Made by a program: the position numbers and the translations under genes. Under the pieces are notes generated by a model. It was not told the DNA's origin. It worked only from the letters and a program-made list of their open reading frames with translations, and made no database searches. A stretch of DNA of 64,000 nt from Ziziphus jujuba (lineage: Eukaryota; Streptophyta; Magnoliopsida; Rosales; Rhamnaceae). How positions within the stretch are numbered: position 1 is the stretch's first letter; each line of letters starts with the position of its first letter. Of this stretch, positions 22,803 to 35,140 are shown one piece after another. The stretch is taken from NCBI RefSeq assembly GCF_031755915.1, contig NC_083387.1, positions 13,785,001-13,849,000 of the forward strand, written 5' to 3'.

Positions 22803-23318
22803 GGGTAAATTATACAAATCCCCCTAAGCTATTTGATATACTTACAAATAACTTTTTTAAACTATTAAAATAACAAATAAATCCCTTACATAGGATTGTG
22901 TACAACACATTGCCCAATAAAATGCTAAAAACTATTGTAAGTTAAAAAAAAAAATACTTGGCATTCCCATTGTACCATCCTTTAAATTTTTAATCGAAAT
23001 AACTTATTCTCTATATAAAAATAATATTTTTTTCAAAAAATTAAAAATGATATTTCTTCAAAATAATATTAAAAAAAATATTTTATTCAAGAATAAAATT
23101 TGAAAAACATTGATATTAAGTAAATAAATTTATCCATTATGAGCATTTAAGTAATTTTAAATTTTAGATTTTTTTTATAGGGATAATTACGTTTTGATGT
23201 ACACTTTTTTTTTTTTTTCCTACTTGTAAATTTTTAACAGTTTAAGGAGGTTGTTGGTAATATTGCGGGGTTATTTATAACTTTAAAATAGTTCAAAGGG
23301 ATTTTGTGTAATTTACCC
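22803..23318. mobile_element. Foldback MITE with about 50-bp terminal inverted repeats
   Basis: Left end GGGTAAATTATACAAAT and right end complement GGGTAAATTACACAAAA are inverted repeats that continue imperfectly for about 50 bp (ACTATTTGATATACTTACAAATAA on the left). There is no coding capacity. A second copy, split by the large copia nest, occurs at about 27035-27479 plus 42626-42828. It interrupts arm 1 of the P2 duplication and is absent from arm 2. Confidence 0.75.
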
Positions 23319-24776
23319 AATTTTTTTAATAGAACTACCATATATTTGTCGTTTCTTTAATAATCAAATCAATTCATAAATATTCATTTGTATCCCAATC
23401 AATTCTGGAATTTAGATCCAAAAGATTTAGCCCTTTTCGCCGCAAATATATAGTAAAAAAAATTTAAATTTGTTGTTATTTTTACTACTTTCAATTGGCC
23501 AGCCACAAAAATTTTTATTATTATTATTTCTGTGTCACTAAAGAGGTGTATTCAAGGACAAACTAATTTTTGTAGGTTGAATTTTGTGGGTAATCCAAAA
23601 TTTGTTGTAGTGTCTCTAATTTATTACAAAATTACAAAATAAAAAATAAATAAAAATTAAAAGAGATTATTCAGTATGATAGGCATACTTCAACTCTTTT
23701 TTTTTTTCGTTTTGGTCAGAGAGCAACTGGGGCCTTTTTCAATCCAAATGTTAGAAATCACATAAAAAATCAAACTTGGTGGCTCATAAGAGGATTTTAA
23801 TTAAAAATCTAATTTTATCCTCCTATTGATGTAGTGTGATACCGTTTGTTCCTTCACTCGATCTATTATTCATACTCACAAGTGGGTAGTTGAAAGTTGA
23901 CAGAATGCATGATGTGATACTCAAAAGGTGGATAGAATTGCTCTTGACATGCAAATTATAGGAACTCAATTTGTTATAATTATTGACCCTTTCTATTAGT
24001 TGTAGATGTTTTCTTATGATGCAAAAGGTGAAAAACAAAAAAAACAGTGTATGCTTTTATTAGATAGAATTATTGTCACCAAGCCAGACTTGGTGAGCAC
24101 CTGGGGCTCGGACTGAGTCATGGGTCAAATCCAATCCGTTGTTCATCATTCTTTAAGTGATTATGTCATGGTTTGTTCATCCATGGTGAATGGGTATCGT
24201 TGTTGACCCTGGGCTAAGATGTGGTTTAAATGGGACTCTCTGGCAATTTTGCCTGATGAATCAAAGGCCAATCCATACCAACTTGATCTGGGTTGCAAGC
24301 CCTCGCTACAAGGCTTGGCGATGGAATTGATGTATATAAATAATACACTTATTAGATTCTCAATCAATGTGGTATTTATTACCTAAATTTAAGTTGCAAT
24401 GAGATCGATTTGAAGTTTATACATTAAATTAGGAGGATTAAGAATTCGATTTTTGGTGTTTCTTAATTTAGATTAGTATTTGTTAATGATGCAAATACAT
24501 TCCTCGTGCAATATTTGAGTATTTGAATAATAATATACACTTAACTCTAAAAGAATTAAGTATGTAAGAGAACAACAAGAATAGTCTAAAAATCAAGTTT
24601 AAGGCAAAAAATCTCAACTCATTGTCTATAAAGGGGATAAGAACTTTGGTGTGTGAAGATGTCAAAATTGATTAGGGAAAAACCAATTGATAAGTTAAAA
24701 AACCCCACAAGCAAAGTTTGATAGGTTCTCAAAAGTTCATAAAAAACAAAAAGAATAATTTTCTCATAAATTTTTA

Positions 24777-24935
24777 ATATTAAATACATTCTACCAACTT
24801 TTTTTTTTTCATCAAAATTATAGGTATTTTTTTGGATAATGAATCTAGTCCTATTTGATATTAAATACATTCCACCAACTTTTTTCACCAAAATAGTAGG
24901 TGTTTTTGGTTCAATCTGATTCTTTTTTTGTTTTT
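24777..24935. repeat. Two-copy tandem repeat of about 81 bp
   Basis: ATATTAAATACATTC(T/C)ACCAAC followed by TTTTTTC(A)(T/C)CAAAAT occurs at 24777 and 24858. It lies just before P2 copy B. No function is evident. Confidence 0.75.
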
Positions 24936-25215
24936 TTTTACCAATTGTATCTTTTGTCCGAAGTGAATGAAAAAGATGTTAATGAACTAATTATTGCCCC
25001 AAAAAAAAAAAAAATAAAAAATAAAAAACTAAAAAAAATAAAAATAAAAAAGCTGGCATCAATGTCCTCCTTTGGCAGTGGAGCAGCTGCTATTGGCTGC
25101 ACTGGTAGGCGGCAAGAATGGTGCTGCTGCTAATGAACCGGAGAAAGAGGCTTAAGGTCCAAGAAAGAGGTGGATGATGATTTGTATTTTGGCCTCTTCC
25201 ACTGAAACAATTTGG
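24935..25215 (+). pseudogene. Broken copy B of the acidic ribosomal protein P2 gene
   Basis: Starting near 24940 the frame reads LYLLSEVNEKDVNELI, matching the LLSQVDGKDFTELI part of the intact P2. An A-rich insertion (about 24998-25050) replaces the SGREK region, then LASMSSFGSGAAA resumes, with a frameshift before GGKNGAAANEPEKEA, a stop, and the 3' UTR match CTCTTCCACTGAAACAATTTGG. It is on the same strand as copy A and about 3 kb beyond it. Confidence 0.85.
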
Positions 25216-27034
25216 TCATTGGATCATCACATGTTTTGATGGATGCTTAATGTTTTTAAATTTTTAAATTTTTTTTTAAAATTCTTTTCTCTGTGGTTTT
25301 CTGTTTTCGTTGGTGTCTATGTTTTGGTTTGGATTTAGAAAATAGATGTGAAACTAAAACATGTTCAAGAGGTAATTGTTAGTGTTTTAATTTCATCTTA
25401 TGCTAATTTTCAGTACTTTATAGTTAAAGTGGCTTCCAATTTTTACTAATCCTAGTTGGGTTAGTGTTTATTGTTTGTTTCAATAACTATAGCAAATTCC
25501 AATTATATATATATATATATATATATCAAATAAAATAGGGACGGAGCCAGAAATGTGTCTTAAGGGAGCCATTTGTAAACAAAATCAACTCATTAAGTAT
25601 GGACAATGTTTTATGCTTTAAAAATTAAAAATTAGTACCCGAACTTAATACTTGAAATACTAACAACTTAAAAGAATTTTTAACTGGATTTTTATAATAA
25701 TTTTGTATAATTCTTTAAAAGAAAATTTAGAAAGTATTTATTTTCCTAAACATCATTTGGGTTTTAGTTTGGATGAATTATAAAAACAGAACTAACAATA
25801 TAAAAGGATGAATTTAATTTAACGAAATGAAATGAAAGACACCTACAAAAATCAAATATCAAAACATAAAAGAATCAAAATAAAAACTCAACTAATAAGA
25901 ATAAATTAAAAATACGGTTAAAAAATAAATAACTAAATTATCAAAAAATGTTAAAGTGAAATGGCAAAAAGTTTAGTAAATACTAAGTAAAATAAATTAA
26001 TATTGAGTGCTAATTTAGAAACATGAATATTTGTCATTTCATACATAATTATTTTGATATCAACTAATTAAATTAGTTGGTTATAATTTAGAAATGCTTA
26101 TAAAAAATTATATTATGTATAGATAAGATAAAGTTTTAGTTAGGGGGACCGATTATCTTAAAAGGATATTTTTTCTTAGGTCCTATTTGAAAAGTGATAA
26201 AGTTGAGAATTAAATTGATTTTAAAGATTAGTTTCCTAGAAGTTAGTTTTATGAGAATTTATTTTTCTCTTGGTCTGTTTAGTGAATAATAGAAAAATTG
26301 AAATTTATAAGTAGTTAAATTTAATATTGTATAATAAATTAAGAACAAATATGTATTTTAAAAAAATTTCAAAATTATTTTCTCTGTGGTTCTCAAAATG
26401 ATACCTATATAGGTAATAACAACTTTCTCACATATTTTTCTATATTGATGGGAATTTAATTCCCAGAACTCATATTTTTCCATTCTACAATAAATATTCA
26501 AACAAAATAAAGTTATCATTTTTTCAAAAAAATTAGATTCTCACTAATTTTATCTTTATCCAAATTCGTCATTAGTCTTTTTCAAAACGACCCTATATAT
26601 CTAAAAAATTTAAAAAGGGCTGGAATGTTTTCTACTATAGGAATCGCTTTTGCTTTCTTTTCCTTTGGCTATCAAAAGGTTGACCTACACCACTGTAAGT
26701 AAATATGCATTATTTTAGTTGCCATATTCCTAATTAGTTGAGCACGATAACAGCAAGCCATGACGTGGTTCGCATACTTAATCTATAACGATCATCAAGT
26801 GAAATCAACACTAATATGTAAAATGGTTAATGGATTTGTGCTATCAGTTGACTTTTCCAAATAATATTTTTTTTATGGAATAATTGGTATGTAATTTGTT
26901 TTGGAACTTTTTATTTTATTTTATTTTTTAAAATTTTGCTAATTGAGTATTGCTATATGCCATTTTTGATGACTATCACCGATAGAATCCAGACTGAAGT
27001 ATTAATTATTAGTCAGTAGCATTCAAAGTATTTT
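25216..27034. other. AT-rich intergenic region, no gene seen
   Basis: Contains a (TA)n run at about 25504-25526 and long AT-rich stretches with no domain-bearing reading frame. A GGGACGGAGCCAGAAAT-like phrase at 25538 recurs at transposon edges in many plants, but I could not define an element around it. Confidence 0.45.
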
Positions 27035-27479
27035 TATTAAACTATTTGACACTTACAAGTAACCTTCTTACTCTATTCAAATAACAATCAATTGCTCAAT
27101 TTAATTACGATTACGTATAACATATTACCTCCTTTAAAGCAACTAAATGCTAAAGTTATTTTAATTTGAAAAGTATTCCCTTTTGGCATATCCATTATAA
27201 TATTTTCCAAATAGTTTTATCCCATTTTTATTATTTCAATATTAAAAATAATATTTTTAAAAATATATTAAAATAATATTTTCTCCAAAATAAATATTAA
27301 AAATATATTTTCTTCAAAATAAATATTAAAATATTTTCTTAAAAATAAAATATTGAAAATAATATTTTCTTTAAAAAATTCAAAATAATATTTTCTTCAG
27401 AAATAAAAATAAAATTTTCTTTCAAAAATATTAAAAGTAATATTTTCTTCAAAAAATAAAATATGGAAAATAATGTTTT
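27035..27479. mobile_element. Left half of a foldback MITE split by the copia nest
   Basis: TTAAACTATTTGACACTTACAAGTAACC (27047 on) and the following AT-rich body match the 22803-23318 element; the outermost terminal repeat is lost. The copy stops at the LTR start (27480) and resumes after 42625. The 5 bp before the LTR, GTTTT, are repeated after the far LTR. Confidence 0.7.
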
Positions 27480-28051
27480 TGTAGAATTTATGAATAGAAA
27501 TTATAAATATTATTTATTTATTTGATTGCTATAATACTTAAAATTCTAGAGTTTTATTTTAAAATAAATAAAATAATAAAAAATAGTGTTCAAGTGAAAG
27601 AACACATTTTCAGAGTGGAATGATTTTTGGTATTGGAAACGAAACGACTTTTAACGCTTCGTTTATTTTGAAACATTGGATTTTTTCATAAAGATGCAAT
27701 CTTTCCTATAATATTTGTTATCTTTCTATGACTAAAACATAAGAACAGAAAATAATATTCGTTATTTTTGTTTTCTGCATCATTCATTTATAAAACGGAA
27801 AAAGAATTAAATATAAAATTATTCGTTGTTTCTAGGAATTTGGAGTGCTACTATTCTCAAAAAGTAATCGTCGTATCCTGGGAGACATTCGCCATCTATC
27901 AATCTGTTGAGGGGGCGAAAATTATCATAAGGCCAAAGAATCAAATTCTTGTCTTGACTAAAATTTAATAGTTTTTTCTATCATCCTTTTCTCATATGTG
28001 TGTATTTGATGTTAATGTATTTAACAGTAGAAACCCATATCTAGGACAACA
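27480..28051 (+). repeat. 5' LTR of the outer copia element
   Basis: 572 bp, TGTAGAATTT to GGACAACA. It pairs with 42044-42625 with substitutions throughout. The base after the LTR starts ATCTTAAAACA rather than the usual TGG-type primer-binding site. Confidence 0.9.
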
Positions 28052-28913
28052 ATCTTAAAACAATCTTCCATGTTTCTACTCTAAATTTTTCTTTGTTCTA
28101 TTTGTTCATCCCGTTGAAAATTTTCTTGTCTTTCTTGCGTTTTCTTGATTTCACCAAATAGTAATTTCACTTACTGCCTTGTTTGCTCTTGAAACTTTGA
28201 CTGACTGGTTCGGAATCTCTAATACCTTTGTGATCCTGGCTGAGTCGTGTTACAAAATTTAATTGCATAGTATTTTCAAATCGTGCCATATTTTATACAT
28301 TGTTTCCAGTTTTTCATTGTACTCTGCTTTTTCGCACGCTGATAGGCACATGGGTGTGCATTACATACACAAGCACCTTTTCACATATATTGATTAATTT
28401 ATATTGCTTGATAAGTTCGGCTGTTGCATTCTTAACTTTTCAAAGCATCAGTGTTTATATGTATTAATTGAATTGGCATTGACGTTTTCTTTCTTCTTAT
28501 ACTCTGTTCACATATATTTCAATTGTTTAAAAAAAAAAAAAAAAAAAACTTCTTCTATTAGTGAAATTAAGAAACACGGCTATATTCACACACACCTACT
28601 CCTACCTTCTGTTTTATTTGCCTTTATATATATATATATATAGTTTTAAATTGATTAATTTATTCAGGTTCTATGCTTTCTTTAAATCAATTCTTATTTG
28701 TATTAATTGCCATTTGAAACGTGTCTCTCTGTTTTCATCTAACAGACACATATATATTATTTCTGGCTTCGTAAATCTTGAATTTATAGTATATATTGTT
28801 CTTATCCTTAATATATATATACACACATTTTACCGTCTGTTCAATTAGAGTTCTCTGCATTTTGGGTTCTTTCCTTTATGTGCACATCTTTAGTTATTTA
28901 TATATATACATAT
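28052..28913 (+). other. Leader of the outer copia element, left part
   Basis: Non-coding AT-rich leader between the 5' LTR and the nested insertion. It contains (TA)n at 28626-28641 and poly-A at 28529-28548. The leader resumes after 35720 and runs to the gag start at 36344, with repeated ATATAT and TTTGATT-rich text. Frames at 28404-28643 and 28561-28848 are not genes. Confidence 0.6.
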
Positions 28914-29517
28914 TGTTATAAAAAATATATGGATAAATATATGGATATATATATATATATATATGTAAATACGTATGGAAAAAATTAATACAAAATAAAT
29001 AAAATTATATAAAATAATTAAACGTATTAGAACCTATAGATCTTTGTAATTAATCTGCTTTCTGTAAAACTGACCGAGGTTTGTGTGATACTATAGTATT
29101 CTTAAGACATTTTTGCCCACCGGTGCAGGAGTTTTGTAACGAACGTCTTTCAGGATACAACGACTACAAAAGCTTTCAGATTCAGCACCTTCGAAATTGT
29201 TCTCGTCGAACTATCAGTGTACTTTTACTTTACCACTATAAAAATCACTATAATTTTTTCTCCGTGTTTTTTCACGTATTTCCTCTATTTCTTTTTCTTT
29301 GAAAACCTTCAAAAACTGAAAAGAATGTTTCAAGTACATGCAAGCTTTAAACTCTCACTAAAAGAGTTGTTTCCCCATAAAATTCTCTCCTACTATTTTC
29401 AAAATATTATCTTATTTATTTATTTAAATAAATATTATTTTATCAATACTCAACCAAAAGAAAAGGATTCAAAGCCCAAATCATTCACACATGTGGGCCA
29501 GGGCCCAAACTCTAACA
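28914..29517 (-). repeat. 3' LTR of the nested copia element
   Basis: 604 bp, pairs with 35141-35715. Shared landmarks include AGACATTTTT.CC..C.GGTGCAGGAG and TCGTCGAACTATCAGTGTAC. It lies downstream of the - strand polypurine tract at about 29518-29531. Confidence 0.9.
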
Positions 29518-30215
29518 ATCCTCCACATGAATGATTTGATTTGTAAAACAAACATGACTTTAGTGGTAAAGCTTTGCAGTTGAAACCTGCATAGGATAGG
29601 TAAATGTTACTCTTTGAACCTTCCCTTGTGAGACTACATCTTCTTTACTGACTGATAATAGATGCGATATCGTTCAATCATTTCATCTTTTGTGTAAATG
29701 ACAACATAGCTCACACATGATTCCTTCCTGGTACACTTCAGTTCTCACTGTTGTGTTCATTTTGACCCTGAACACCTCCTTGGTTCTACGAGATTTTCTA
29801 AAGAATTGCATCCTTAACAATTCTCTTTTGAAGCGACCACTCTTCTCTCTCACATAGGTGATTCCTATTCCCAATGTAATCAGCATAATTATGCATAGAT
29901 TACCACACAAACTTATAGGAATCATTAAAAGCATACTTTATGCTCAACCTCTTTCTATCACTGTTTGTCATAGGAATGGACGGAGGATTAACCCACCCAC
30001 AGTGATCCATACCAGTCTTTACAATTGCATTGTCCCATTGAACCTAGATCTTGAGATCTCTAGACAATTAGGTTGGGTTTCCATCGTATCGATTTTACTC
30101 ACGGGCTTCAATCCCATTCCCCTCGATGACTTCTCAACTAGTTCTCTATTTAATCCTTTGATTAGCATATCTGCAATGTTATATTTCGACTTTATATAGT
30201 CTATTAAGATAACTC
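29518..30215 (-). other. 3' non-coding part of the nested copia element
   Basis: Between the RNase H remnant and the 3' LTR. 30010-30090 contains, inverted, the GGTTGGGTTTCC / CCCATTGAACCTAGATC phrase that also closes the outer element (41470-41525) and the gutted element (3040-3110). Open frames at 29683-29934 and 29858-30199 show no known domain. Confidence 0.55.
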
Positions 30216-33200
30216 CAGTTTAGATTAACTGTCTAATGAAATTGTGTTTACAAAGAATGTGTTTAGATTTTCCATTATACATAATATTCTGTGCCGTACC
30301 AATCACAGATTGACTATCACAATGTAAACTTATTGCTGGCACAAGTTTAGGCCACCTAGGAATGTCCTCTAAAAATTGGCGTAGCCATTCTGCCTCTTCA
30401 CCACATTTATCTAATGCAATAAACTTAGATTCCATCATGGATGGAGCTATCACAGTGGACTTTGAGGCAGAATGGACTTTGAGTCTTTAATATCTGATAT
30501 CCAATTTATATTACTGTATCCTTCTAATACAACAGGATATCTTGTATAGTGCAGACCGTATTAATGAGTATAGTGCAAGTGTCTTAGTACTCTGACGATC
30601 CCTTTCCAATGATCTTCATTTGGATTACTCGTATATCTACTCAGTCTACTTATTGCATAGGCTAAGTCTGGTCTGGAACAACTCATTAAGTATATCAGAT
30701 TTCCAATCACCCTTACGTATTCCACTTGAGATACACCTTCTTCTTTATTTTTGGATAATTGTAAACTCATGTCTATGAGTGTTCTGGCTATATTAGTGTC
30801 ATCATTACTAAACTTACCATTATTTTATCTACATAATGCGTCTGACTAAGAATGATTCCATTCGAAGTCCTCGTGATTTTCATACCTAAAATCACATCTG
30901 CAAGCCCCATATCTTTCATGTCAAATTTAGAATTTAACATGGCTTTTGTAGTTCGGACTATATTGTCGTCACTACCTACTATGAGTATGTCATCTATATA
31001 CAAATAAAGAATGACATATCCATCTTTTATATCTTTTACATAGATACATTTATCACATTTATTTATCTTAAACCCATCTTTTAGCATGACATTATCAAAT
31101 TTTTGATGCCACTGCTTTGGACCTTTTCTTGTCCTGGAGCGGAGAAACCCTCATGTTGCTCCATGTAGATATCTTCATTAAGAAATGCTATTTTCACATC
31201 CATTTGATGTACTGTAGGATCCCGTAATGCAACGATCATTCTTAAGAAATTTATCCTCGTTACTGGAGAATAAGTGTCAAAATAATCAAGGCCTTCTTTT
31301 TGTTTGTATCCCTTAATTACAAGCCTTGCCTTGTATTTATCTATTGAACCGTCTGCTTTCATCTTCCTTTTAAAAATCCATTTGTAACCCAAAGGTTTAT
31401 AACCTAGAGGAAGATCTACTAACTCTCAAGTGTGATTCTGCAAAATGGAATCAATTTCACTTTTTATGGCCTCTTTCCATAAATTTCCTTCAGGAGAATT
31501 TACAGCCTCTTGGAAGCTTTGAGGTTCATTTTATAGCGTATAAGTAAGAAAATCTGAACCATAGGATTTTTTGGCTTTTACTCTTTTGCTACGTCTAACC
31601 TCAACTTTAGTCTCATCTTCATTTTTTTGTTCTTGATCACTATCGTTATCATCACCACCGATAACATCGTAAGCTCATTTAGACGAACTCGGTCCTTCTT
31701 CCACTTTATACAGAAAAATATCTTCGAAAAATAATGCATTTTTTGATTCCATTATTGTTCTCTTACGAATATTAGAAATTTCTGACCTATACACAAGAAA
31801 CTAATACGCACTACTATTCTATACATATCTTATAAAGATGCAATCAACAGTTTTGGAACCTATCTTCACCTTCTTAGGTGTAAGTACCATGACTTTAGAT
31901 AGATACTCCCACGCTCGTAAATATTTGTAGAAGGGTTGTCTTCCCTTTCACAACTCAATGGTGTCTTTACCTGATCTTTCTGGGGCACCTTATTTAAAAG
32001 GTCATTCACCAACAAAATGGCTTCCCCCTACAAGTTCTGAGGTACTCCAGAACTTATCAGCATTGCATTCATCATTTCTTTCAAAGTTCTATTTTTCTGT
32101 TCAGCTACACCATTTGATTGTGGCGAATATGATGAAGTAACTTCATGTATTATGCCATGTTTAGTACAATACTCTCCACCACGATCACTCTTGATCACTT
32201 TAACTTTCCTGTTGAGTTGATTCTCAACTTCCGTTTTAATAGAGAATTAATTTCTCTATAACCTCATCCTTACTCTTTAGCAAGTATACATAGCAATATT
32301 TTATGCTATCATCAATAAAGGTGATAAAATACTTATTACCACCTCTAGTCGGTGCGAATTTTAAATCACATACATCACTATGTATTAAATCCAAAGGTTC
32401 ATTATTTCTATCAATTGTTTGATATGATGACCTCGTTGATTTTGCTTCCACACAAGTTTCACACTTATGACTGCAGTCAATTTCAAACGTGGGAATATGA
32501 TTTAAGTTAATTAACCTCCGCAGAGAATTAAAATTAGCATGTTCTAGTCTACCATGTCACAAAATGGAAGACTCAAGCAAGTAAATAGAAAAAGTACTAA
32601 CTTTATTCATTTCTTTTGGCTTTATTGTCATTACATTTATGACATAGTCCTTTCCCACAAACATCCTAAATTTGGACAAAATAACCTTATCTGACTCAAA
32701 CACTAAATGAAAATGAAAACCATGTTGCTCAGCAGCGATCTAGATACCAAATTCTTGCGAATGTCTGGAACATACAGTACATTATTCAGAGTCAGCTCTT
32801 TTGCTGAGGTTATCTTCAGTATTACTTTACATTCACCTTAGATTTCTAAGGTAGCGGAGTTAACCGTGAATAACTTCTCCCCATTCTTCTTTGGTTTGAA
32901 GGAAGTGAACATGCTCCTATCCGAACACACGTGGCAGGTCGCACCAGTATCTACCCACCACTCTCTAGGATTAGATCCCACCAAGTTTACCTTAGATATC
33001 ACAGCACTAAGGACAATGTCATCAACCTCTCGAGTGATGTCCTCCATCACCTGTGCCTGGTTCCTTTTCCTTTTTGGCAGCCTACATTCCGTAGCTCTGT
33101 GACCCTTCTTGTCACAGTTAAAGCACCTTCCTTGAAACTTGGCCTTCTTGGAGATTCCTCTTTTATGCCCTAACTTGGAAGCTTTTCCAGACTTCATCTT

Positions 33201-33800
33201 GTTCTTGGTGCTCTGATCATGCTCCACAATATTGGTCTTCAACACGGCCTTCGAAGCTCTTTTATCAGACTTTCTATTGTCATTTTTAATGCGAAGCTTG
33301 CTAATAAGAGCCTCCATATCCATCTCTTTTCTTTTGTGCTTCAGATAATTCCTGAAATCACTTCAACTTGGAGGTAACTTTTCAATCATACAAGCCACTT
33401 GCAATGCTTCATTCATGATCATCCCTTCAGCAAGTGTTTCTTGAATCAGCACTTGCAACTCATGTACCTAATTCATTAATGGCTTAGCATCCACCATCAT
33501 GTATTCTAGGAATCGGCCTGTAATAAACTTTCCTGAACCTGCATTTTTAATCTTGTACTTTCAGTTCAATGTTTCCCACAGCTCCTTAGTTGATTTCGTG
33601 CCATAATATACTTCATACAGGGCATCATAAAGGCCATTCAGGACATAATTCGGGCATAAGTAATCGAAATTATTTCATGCATCCACCGCCATGAGTGTCT
33701 CCTTATCACTCTCTTCATTATTGGGGGGGGCATCTTCAGTCAAGTAGTAAAATAGTATCTTTTACTACCATCCCTTAAAGTTTGCCATTTTTGTAAAATC
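30216..33800 (-). pseudogene. gag-pol remnant of the nested copia element
   Basis: Pieces in order on the - strand: degenerate gag (33,800-33,330); zinc knuckle CFNCDKKGHRATEC and protease motif WWVDTGATCH (33323-32838); integrase core with LIHSDVCDLK and FITFIDDS (about 32410-32240); reverse transcriptase with GYKWIFKRK (31389 down) and the active-site YIDD at 31000-30989; RNase H with SKFIALDKCGEEAEWLR and LHCDSQS (30435-30310). Stops and frameshifts separate the pieces, so no intact polyprotein exists. The residues are similar to the outer element's but each has its own lesions. Confidence 0.92.
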
Positions 33801-33947
33801 AGAAAACAGAAATCAATTAGTTTTTATTTTCTATCTTAACAAACTAATTATAAGCAATTTCCAATAGGAAAACACAAAAAATGTGATTTTTAGGGCTTCT
33901 GTATACACCACAAAAATTACTGTATACACCCAAAAATACTGTTCACT

Positions 33948-34138
33948 GCCACATGTCATTGCCATGAAGTGGTATGATGCCATGTCATCAACATGCTGAT
34001 GTGGCACATTGCCATGTCATCAACATACTGACGTGGCACACTGCCACATCATCACATGCTGGTGTGGCACCAGGCCACGTCATTTGTCTACTGATGTGGC
34101 ACAATGCCACATCATCATTTGCTGATGTGGCTCTCCAT
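33948..34138 (-). repeat. Array of six ~32-bp hairpin repeats in the copia leader
   Basis: Units start at about 33948, 33979, 34011, 34043, 34074 and 34106, each 31-33 bp. A typical unit reads GCCACATCA...TGATGTGGC, so each unit is itself an inverted repeat able to form a hairpin of about 9 bp; the last unit is a perfect example (34106-34131). The first unit is degenerate. The array is in the 5' leader of the - strand element, upstream of gag, and is far more GC-rich than its surroundings. Confidence 0.9.
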
Positions 34139-34480
34139 GTGGCAAGCAAAAAGTCCAATGTTGTTCGACACATGTCACCTCTAGAGACATCAACATGTCA
34201 CATGTATCAGGTCGACACATGGCCTATCCAGAAGGTGACATGTGTTAGACACTAAGGCAGACACGTGTCACCTGTGACAGGTCGGCATGTGTCCCCACTT
34301 GTTGATCGACACGTGGCTTCACGCCTGGTCAATACATGGCCTCGCATTATGCGACATGTGGCATGTCCATGTTGCTCCACATTGCGGCATGTCGCCTTGC
34401 CTCTATGCGATACTTGTCGACGTTTCGTCTCGCCACATGGCGAGCCCATTTCCAATTGAGCCGTTTCTTTTGGACCTGTG
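34139..34480 (-). promoter_or_regulatory. GC-rich leader segment dense in CACGTG/ACATGT-type sites
   Basis: Within about 340 bp there are many near-palindromic hexamers: ACATGT, ACACGTGTC, GACACGTGG, GACATGTGG, CACATGG. GTCGAC and GGTCGACA also recur. CACGTG is the G-box recognised by plant bZIP and bHLH factors. Whether any is used is unknown. The block lies in the leader of the nested element, between the 5' LTR and the hairpin array. Confidence 0.55.
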
Positions 34481-35140
34481 TTTGAATCAGGCCTAGGCTG
34501 AACAGTAGTCTATTCGAACCATAGGCTGGGCTTTGAAACTGGGCCAAACCCAACTGTATTTAAAATTCAGGCCCACTGACCTAAAATCTTTCCCAAACTC
34601 GTTTTTCCGAACCGTTAGCCCAAATTTTGACTTGTTGTCAACCTCCAACCGAGTTTCTCAACCTGTTTTACTGGTAAACGGGTTTTGGCTATCCGGTTTG
34701 ATTTTTACACCTCTTTTTCACTTTTCCAGTGACCAAAAAATACTAAAAATTCAACAAAACATTTAAAATTCATGGGCAATTCAATTTTGGAAAGAATTTT
34801 GATTTAAAACAAAAATTTAATAATTACCCAAAAATTTTTAAACCTCACAGGTTTGATGAAATTTTTTTTATTAAAAGCCAAAGCACACAGACATAAAATA
34901 AAACATATACGAGAAATAGAAACATGGCATGTATATGTAGGTAAATCAAATTTGATTAGAAAATATATATATATATATATATATATTATATACATGCCCA
35001 AACACACAAGTATGAACCAATTTTTTTTTTTTTGAACCAAAATTTTTTTTTTCTCATTCAACGGGAAACACACAGTAAACATAAAAATAAATTCTCCACA
35101 TATATATACATATATAAAAATCAAAAAAACATCTTAAGAT

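Larger units (their letters stand above)
21765..24450 (+). repeat. Segmental duplication, arm 1 (inverted relative to 57430-59400)
   Basis: Five or more ordered matches pair this segment with the reverse complement of 57430-59400: P2 gene 3' part (21765-22005 with 59400-59170); an AGAAATTAAAAGTTTCC.AAATCATATCTGA block (about 22220 with about 58700); TTTATTATTACTAGTT...GGGATAGCCAG (22277-22335 with 58635-58565); a TGATACTCAAAAGG/GACATGCAAATTATAGGAA block (23870-23970 with 58040-57935); GCAAGCCCTCGCTACAAGGC (24296 with about 57590); and ATTAGATTCTCAATCAAT (24352 with about 57540). Spacing differs because each arm took different insertions, including the foldback element at 22803 here and another at 58137 there. 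Confidence 0.85.

Noticed and set aside
33948..34138. Repeat array considered as a CRISPR array
   Set aside because: The units are head to tail with no unique spacers, each unit is self-palindromic, and the host is a plant.
33974..34553. Several overlapping frames on both strands (60-93 codons, Cys/His/Trp-rich)
   Set aside because: They arise from the GC-rich hairpin repeats and palindromic leader of the nested copia element; the repeated peptide text follows the DNA repeat.
34804..35124. 106-codon - strand frame in the leader of the nested element
   Set aside because: Built on (TA)n and poly-A tracts; no domain and located in a non-coding leader.
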